Assembly: GCA_051003795.1 (NCBI GenBank)
Contig: JBPCKZ010000181.1
Span: 1 to 43,492, forward strand
Length of the DNA stretch: 43,492 bases
Source: JALYXS01 sp051003795
GTDB lineage: Bacteria > Acidobacteriota > Terriglobia > Bryobacterales > Bryobacteraceae
Direction: 5' to 3'
Below, in pieces: positions 39,428 through 43,492 of the stretch. The notes beneath the pieces were generated by a model that saw nothing but the letters and a program-made list of their open reading frames with translations, was not told the DNA's origin and searched no databases. Made by a program: the position numbers and the translations under genes. Positions within the stretch are counted from its first letter, which is position 1. Each line of letters opens with the position of its first letter.

Positions 39428-40072
39428 ATGTCCCTAAATATGTTTCAATTCGACCGCGACAAGTTCTTTGAGAGATTCCGGGAGTTATTTGGACCGTTGA
39501 CGCAGGCGCAGGTGTCCGGCCTCGAATTCCTCCTGGGCAAGATCGAGCAAGACGCCACCTGGAACGATATTCGCGATATCTCGTATGCGTTCGCGACTTT
39601 CAAGTGGGAGACGGCGCACACCTTCCAACCGATCGCCGAGCACGGCACCGAGGATTATTTCACGCGGTACGACGGCCGGCTCGGCAACACGCAGCCCGGA
39701 GATGGATTCCGCTTTCGGGGGCGCGGTTACGTCCAGCTTACCGGCCGGGCCAACTACGCGCATGCCGGAGACCGGTTGGGCGTCGATCTCGTTGGCAACC
39801 CGGATCAGGCATTCGAGCCCTCAACGGCGTATGACGTTGCCATCCGAGGCATGGAAGAGGGTTGGTTCACGGGCAAAAAACTAGACGGCTATATCCATCC
39901 CGGAAAAAATCCCGATTACATCAACGCGCGGCGGATCATCAATGGCGTGCCAAAGGGCCAGACGCTGCCCGATCACGCCCAGGATATCGCCGCCATTGCG
40001 CAAAAGTTCGAGGATCTCTTGAACACGTCCCAAACTTCCCAAGGCAATACACAAGGACCCGTTCCCGCGTGA
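39428..40072 (+). CDS. GH19-like lysozyme/chitinase-domain protein
   Basis: 214 residues. The GH19 (lysozyme-like) signature is clear: FATFKWETAHTFQPIAEHG with candidate catalytic Glu61, YFTRYDGRLGNTQPGDG and GRGYVQLTGRANY (98-110), then a C-terminal YINARRIING. Such domains cut beta-1,4 bonds in peptidoglycan or chitin and are common in phage endolysins. There is no signal peptide, so export would need a holin or lysis, or the domain acts by another route. It is wedged in the folC-plsC run, 1 base after the folC stop, and its stop overlaps the next GTG start (GTGA). Probably a domesticated phage-type enzyme. Confidence 0.85.
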   Translation: MSLNMFQFDRDKFFERFRELFGPLTQAQVSGLEFLLGKIEQDATWNDIRDISYAFATFKWETAHTFQPIAEHGTEDYFTRYDGRLGNTQPGDGFRFRGRGYVQLTGRANYAHAGDRLGVDLVGNPDQAFEPSTAYDVAIRGMEEGWFTGKKLDGYIHPGKNPDYINARRIINGVPKGQTLPDHAQDIAAIAQKFEDLLNTSQTSQGNTQGPVPA

Positions 40073-40551
40073 AGCGGTCCGCAACGCTGTTATTCGCGGC
40101 TTTCTCTACGCTATACGGGCAGCAGACGAAGGATCTCTTCGCGCCCGTGCTTCCGGCGATTCATGCCAAGTGGCATTTGCCGGTCCGCGTGCCCGCTCAA
40201 TTGCCCGATCTAGGGGCGGGGCCGGATCGCGTCTATGCCGTCTTGGGAGCGGCCGGCAAATCGCACTACGAGATTATCCTGGGCTTCACGCCGGATTGCG
40301 CCGGCGGAACGGCCTGCCGCCTCGGCGCGGTTTCCGGGGATGCGCCGCCCAAAAAATCCGCCGGCAAGCCAGTCCGGTTGGACCGCGGAATCGTTGGGCG
40401 CTTCGTCGATGCGGTGTGCGGGGCGAACTGTTCCGATTCCACGCTCACCTGGAAACAAGGGCCTGCCTCGTACACCGTCGGAATCAAAGCGGGCCGCCTC
40501 AAGGAATTGAGGGAGATGGCCAACTCCGCCATCGCGAATCAGCCCGAGTGA
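40069..40551 (+). CDS. small secreted protein of unknown function
   Basis: 160 residues from GTG 40069, which overlaps the previous stop as GTGA. It has a short signal peptide (MKRSATLLFAAFSTLYGQ). The mature part contains FAPVLPAIHAKWHLPVRVPA, HYEIILGFTPDCAGGTACRL and a cysteine pair region VDAVCGANCSDSTLTWKQG that may form disulfides. I do not recognise a family. Its stop overlaps the plsC start in the same GTGA manner, so the three genes are likely translationally coupled. Confidence 0.7.
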   Translation: MKRSATLLFAAFSTLYGQQTKDLFAPVLPAIHAKWHLPVRVPAQLPDLGAGPDRVYAVLGAAGKSHYEIILGFTPDCAGGTACRLGAVSGDAPPKKSAGKPVRLDRGIVGRFVDAVCGANCSDSTLTWKQGPASYTVGIKAGRLKELREMANSAIANQPE

Positions 40552-41279
40552 TCTCGCTTCGGGCGCTTCTGTTCACCGATCCCGCAATCGTTTTGATGAC
40601 GATCGCGATGGGCACGATCTCGCTGATTACTTCGCTTTTCGACGCGACGGGGCGGAGGCAGCACCGGCTGGCTCGGCTATGGTCCCGCATCCTGTTGCGC
40701 ATTAGCGGTATCCATGCGGAATCGCAAGGCGTGGAGCGGCTTGACCCCGCACGCAGCTATGTTCTGGCCGCCAATCATTGCAGTTACATGGATACGCCGC
40801 TGGTTCTCGCGACGATCCCGCTCGAATTCCGGTTCTTCGCCAAGAAAGGCCTGTTTCTGATTCCGCTGATGGGCACGCACCTGTACCGGGCCGGGCACAT
40901 TCCGGTGGTCCGCGACAATCCGCGCGCTTCGATCAAATCGATGGCGGAAGGCGCGCGGCTGATCCGCGAGCGCGGCATTTCCGTGCTGCTTTTCCCCGAA
41001 GGCGGGCGCAACGAAGGCGAATTGCGCGAGTTCAAGGAAGGCGCGGCTTACGTCGCCATCAAGGCGGGCGTGCCGATTGTGCCGATGGGCATCCTCGGCA
41101 CGCGCGAGGTGCTACCGATACACAATTGGCTCGTGCGGCCCGGAACGGTGCGGCTGGTGGTGGGAGAGCCGATTGAAACGGTCGGGCTGACCGTGCAGGA
41201 TCGGGGGGAGCTCACGGCGCGGCTTCGGGAAGCGATTGAGGCGTTGATCGACGTGCCGTCTGCTGTAATCAAGAGTTGA
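40548..41279 (+). CDS. plsC: 1-acyl-sn-glycerol-3-phosphate acyltransferase
   Basis: 243 residues from GTG 40548 (overlapping TGA of the previous gene). PlsC acylates lysophosphatidic acid to phosphatidic acid at the inner membrane. A membrane helix covers about 12-33. Catalytic HX4D is NHCSYMD (His77, Asp82); FPEGGRN (149-155) is the substrate-binding FPEG block; VPIVPMGI is block IV. Fits a lipid-synthesis operon with accD upstream. Its TGA overlaps the hsdM ATG by one base. Confidence 0.94.
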   Translation: MISLRALLFTDPAIVLMTIAMGTISLITSLFDATGRRQHRLARLWSRILLRISGIHAESQGVERLDPARSYVLAANHCSYMDTPLVLATIPLEFRFFAKKGLFLIPLMGTHLYRAGHIPVVRDNPRASIKSMAEGARLIRERGISVLLFPEGGRNEGELREFKEGAAYVAIKAGVPIVPMGILGTREVLPIHNWLVRPGTVRLVVGEPIETVGLTVQDRGELTARLREAIEALIDVPSAVIKS

Positions 41280-42733
41280 TGTTTGAACAGGCCTTCAGAA
41301 ACATCGACGACGTCCTCCGCAAGGAGGCCGGCTGCACCACCGAACTCGACTATACCGAGCAGACGTCGTGGCTCCTGTTCCTGAAATATCTGGACGGGCT
41401 GGAGCAGGATAAATCCGACGAAGCCGCGCTCGACGGGAAGAAGTACACGTTCATCCTCGATCGGCCCTACCGCTGGGAGGAGTGGGCGGCTCCCAAAGGT
41501 AAGGACGGCCAGCTCGATCACAATAAGGCCAAGACCGGCGACGACCTTCGCGAATTCGTCAATCTGAAGCTCTTCCCCTATCTGCACGGCTTCACGCAGA
41601 GGGCGAGCGGCCCGAACACCATCGAATACAAAATCGGTCAGATCTTCGGTGAGATCAAGAACAAAATCTCCAGCGGTTACAACCTGCGCGAGATCATCGA
41701 CCACATCGACGAGCTGCGCTTCCGCTCCCAGACCGAAAAGCACGAGTTAAGCCACCTTTACGAAGCCAAGATCCGGAACATGGGCAACGCCGGGCGGAAT
41801 GGCGGCGAATATTACACGCCGCGCCCGCTCATCCGCGCCATGGTGCGGGTAGTTAACCCCAAAATCGGCGAGCGGATTTACGATGGCGCGTGCGGCTCGG
41901 CGGGCTTCCTGTGCGAGTCTTTCGATTACCTCAAGTCGAAGACCAGCCTGACCACCAGGGATCTAAAAACCCTTCAGGAACGCACGTTCCATGGCAAGGA
42001 GAAGAAGTCGCTCGCCTACGTGATCGCCATCATGAACATGATCCTGCATGGCATCGATGCGCCGAACGTCATTCACACCAACACGCTGACCGAAAACCTG
42101 GCCGGCATTCAGGAGAAGGATCGTTACGACGTGGTGCTGGCGAATCCGCCCTTCGGCGGCAAGGAACGCAAGGAAGTGCAGCAGAACTTCCCCATCCGCA
42201 CCGGTGAGACGGCGTTTCTGTTTCTTCAGCACTTCATCAAGATACTGAAGGCGGGCGGGCGCGGCGGCGTGGTCATCAAGAATACTTTCCTCTCGAACAC
42301 GGACAACGCCTCGGTCAGCCTGCGCAAGCTGCTGCTCGAAAGCTGCAATCTGCATACGGTGCTCGATTGCCCGAGCGGAACTTTTCAGGGCGCGGGCGTG
42401 AAGACCGTGGTGCTGTTTTTCGAAAAGGGCGCTCCGACCCGGAACGTCTGGTTCTACCAGCTCGATCCGGGCCGCAACATGGGGAAGACCAATCCGCTCA
42501 ACGACGCCGACCTCGCCGAATTCGTCGCGCTGCAGAAGACCTTCGCCGATTCGCCTAAGTCGTGGAGCGTGGACGCCAAGAGCATCGACCCGGGGACGTT
42601 CGACCTGTCCGTGAAGAATCCAAACGGCGGCGAGGCGATGGCGCACCGCAGCCCGGAGGAGATCATGGACGAAATCGCCGCGCTGGATGCCGAGAGCGCG
42701 GAGGTGCTTCAAACGATCCGGGGGCTGCTATGA
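41279..42733 (+). CDS. hsdM: type I restriction-modification DNA methyltransferase (M subunit)
   Basis: 484 residues from ATG 41279 (overlapping the plsC TGA). The N-terminal HsdM helical domain (about 1-160, LDYTEQTSWLLFLKYLD) is followed by the N6-adenine methylase: GEYYTPRPLIRAMV, motif I YDGACGSAGFLCES and motif IV NPPF (around residue 289, VVLANPPFGG). KNTFLSNTDNASVSLRKLLL and CPSGTFQGAGVKTVVLFF are also family-typical. With HsdS it methylates adenine at a bipartite site. The stop overlaps the hsdS start as ATGA. hsdR is not in the window. Confidence 0.96.
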   Translation: MFEQAFRNIDDVLRKEAGCTTELDYTEQTSWLLFLKYLDGLEQDKSDEAALDGKKYTFILDRPYRWEEWAAPKGKDGQLDHNKAKTGDDLREFVNLKLFPYLHGFTQRASGPNTIEYKIGQIFGEIKNKISSGYNLREIIDHIDELRFRSQTEKHELSHLYEAKIRNMGNAGRNGGEYYTPRPLIRAMVRVVNPKIGERIYDGACGSAGFLCESFDYLKSKTSLTTRDLKTLQERTFHGKEKKSLAYVIAIMNMILHGIDAPNVIHTNTLTENLAGIQEKDRYDVVLANPPFGGKERKEVQQNFPIRTGETAFLFLQHFIKILKAGGRGGVVIKNTFLSNTDNASVSLRKLLLESCNLHTVLDCPSGTFQGAGVKTVVLFFEKGAPTRNVWFYQLDPGRNMGKTNPLNDADLAEFVALQKTFADSPKSWSVDAKSIDPGTFDLSVKNPNGGEAMAHRSPEEIMDEIAALDAESAEVLQTIRGLL

Positions 42734-43371
42734 AGGTGGCGTGGCTTCGTAAACAAATGGGCGAGGTGTGTGAGATCGTAAATGGCGGCACACCTAAGAC
42801 GGGCGTTCCGGAGTACTGGGGTGGCAGTTATCTCTGGATCACGCCCGCTGAAATGGGGAAGCGTCTCAGCCCGTACGTCGATGACACTGAACGCAAGATC
42901 ACTGACTTAGGGCTGCGCGACAGTTCCGCACGGATGCTACCCGCTAACTCCGTTATTCTTTCGTCAAGAGCACCAATTGGCCATTTGGTAATCAACACCG
43001 ATATGATGGCAACGAATCAAGGCTGCAAAGGCTTGGTTCCGTGTGGACAGTTGCAGCACAAGTTTCTGTACTACTATCTGAGGAGCATTGTCGACTTATT
43101 GAACTCGCTAGGCACCGGAGCAACGTTCAAAGAGCTGTCTGCGGGCAAGCTTAAGGAAGTCCCGATTCCAATCGCACCCCTTACCGAACAACAGCGAATC
43201 GTCGGCATCCTCGACGAAGCGTTTGACGGCATCGCCACCGCCAAAGCCAATGTCGAGAAGAACCTCCAAAACGCCCGTGCTCTGTTTGAAAGCCATCTAC
43301 AGAACGTTTTCGATCACCACGGCGATGGCTGGGTAGAAAAACTGATGGTACAACTGTGTGATATTAAGTGA
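42730..43371 (+). CDS. hsdS: truncated type I specificity subunit (one TRD)
   Basis: 213 residues from ATG 42730; full-length HsdS is usually about 400. The first target-recognition domain spans about 1-165 (EVCEIVNGGTPKTGVPEYWG, ITPAEMGKRL, NQGCKGLVPCG, KLKEVPIPIAPLTEQQRIV), then the conserved helix (ILDEAFDGIATAKANVEKNL, LFESHLQNVF). The second TRD begins (GDGWVEKLMVQLCDIK) and stops at once (TGA 43369-43371). The following sequence looks like an insertion-sequence end, which probably supplies the stop. Half-length HsdS can dimerise to make a palindromic specificity, so partial function is possible. Confidence 0.88.
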   Translation: MKVAWLRKQMGEVCEIVNGGTPKTGVPEYWGGSYLWITPAEMGKRLSPYVDDTERKITDLGLRDSSARMLPANSVILSSRAPIGHLVINTDMMATNQGCKGLVPCGQLQHKFLYYYLRSIVDLLNSLGTGATFKELSAGKLKEVPIPIAPLTEQQRIVGILDEAFDGIATAKANVEKNLQNARALFESHLQNVFDHHGDGWVEKLMVQLCDIK

Positions 43372-43492
43372 GTTTTCGGCAGAGCTGCATGAATCTCGCG
43401 CGGCATAACTGTTAAGGTCGTTCTGCCGCCGGTTTACCCGGCGAGGGGGAATGGCGATGGCCGGCAGAACTGCCCGCACTCTCACGATCCAA
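43369..43492. mobile_element. probable left end of an insertion sequence disrupting hsdS
   Basis: Starting near TGAGTTTTCGGCAG, the motif CGGCAGAACTGC recurs as CGGCAGAGCTGC (43377-43388), CGGCATAACTGT (43401-43412), the inverted GTTCTGCCG (43420-43428) and CGGCAGAACTGC (43462-43473). Multiple copies of a short transposase-binding site at an element end are typical of the IS21 family, among others. A GAGGGGG site (43443-43449) precedes ATG 43457. The element runs past the window, so family and target duplication cannot be verified. Confidence 0.45.
43457..43492 (+). CDS. start of a possible transposase gene, cut by window edge
   Basis: Twelve codons (MAGRTARTLTIQ) follow a GAGGGGG ribosome-binding site with a 7-base spacer; ATG 43451 is an alternative. 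Too short to classify; called only because it lies inside the presumed insertion-sequence end. Confidence 0.3.
   Translation, partial: MAGRTARTLTIQ

Noticed and set aside
41048..41743. 231-codon minus-strand open frame across the plsC-hsdM junction
   Set aside because: Both plus-strand genes are well supported by catalytic motifs; this frame has none.
1..43492. tRNA, rRNA, riboswitch or CRISPR loci
   Set aside because: Scanning by eye found no tRNA-like TTCRANNC arms with paired stems, no rRNA motifs and no regularly spaced short repeats; a covariance-model search was not possible.

Overview
The window looks like a chromosomal segment of an Acidobacteriota bacterium, probably Bryobacterales/Solibacter-like. 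This is inferred from two VWFA-related proteins of the acidobacterial type, an Oar-like TonB-dependent receptor with a carboxypeptidase-regulatory N-terminal domain, many secreted beta-rich proteins, high GC, and a palindromic repeat at 6573-6690. No tRNA, rRNA or CRISPR array was seen. The segment is densely coding; no gene-free stretch exceeds 300 bases.

Layout. 1-1021: the start of a secreted esterase and the remnant of a hybrid sensor kinase (CHASE3 joined to a receiver domain). 1022-3706: a divergent pair (NHL-repeat protein, HupE/UreJ-like membrane protein) with an operator-like inverted repeat between them. 3740-10341: a minus-strand group of envelope proteins (DUF4159, VWFA, TonB-dependent receptor, small secreted protein), with a 118-bp palindromic element inside. 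10438-13476: gap, mpg, thpR and an esterase. 13504-20974: secreted or envelope proteins (cyclase-family hydrolase, VWFA protein, OmpA protein, thioredoxin-like protein, HExxH peptidase), an MFS transporter and a small basic protein. 21014-30732: eight minus-strand genes with gaps of 28 bp or less (MBL hydrolase, purB, receiver protein, SDR, HAD, S55 peptidase-like protein, beta-propeller, M28 peptidase). 30847-32709: a quinone oxidoreductase and a LAS-like peptidase.

32729-41279 is a plus-strand housekeeping run: rsfS, rlmH, accD, folC, a GH19-like lysozyme, a small secreted protein and plsC. A foreign-looking three-gene cassette (34483-38154) sits between accD and folC. It encodes a protein with DarT/ADP-ribosyltransferase-like motifs, an unrecognised protein with a TPR-like tail, and a KGGVGR-type deviant Walker ATPase carrying six 44-residue TPR-like repeats. 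The 9-bp sequence GCGGCATGA occurs at the accD stop and again at the folC start. Removing one copy plus the cassette recreates an ATGA-overlapped accD-folC junction, so the cassette looks like a discrete insertion. I regard it as the best candidate for an undescribed system, plausibly anti-phage or toxin-like.

41279-43492: type I restriction-modification genes hsdM and a truncated hsdS. hsdS stops after one specificity half, where repeated CGGCAGAACTGC-type motifs begin, probably the end of an insertion sequence that runs out of the window. hsdR is not visible. The 34-43 kb end is therefore an accessory, defence-like region grafted onto a lipid/folate operon.
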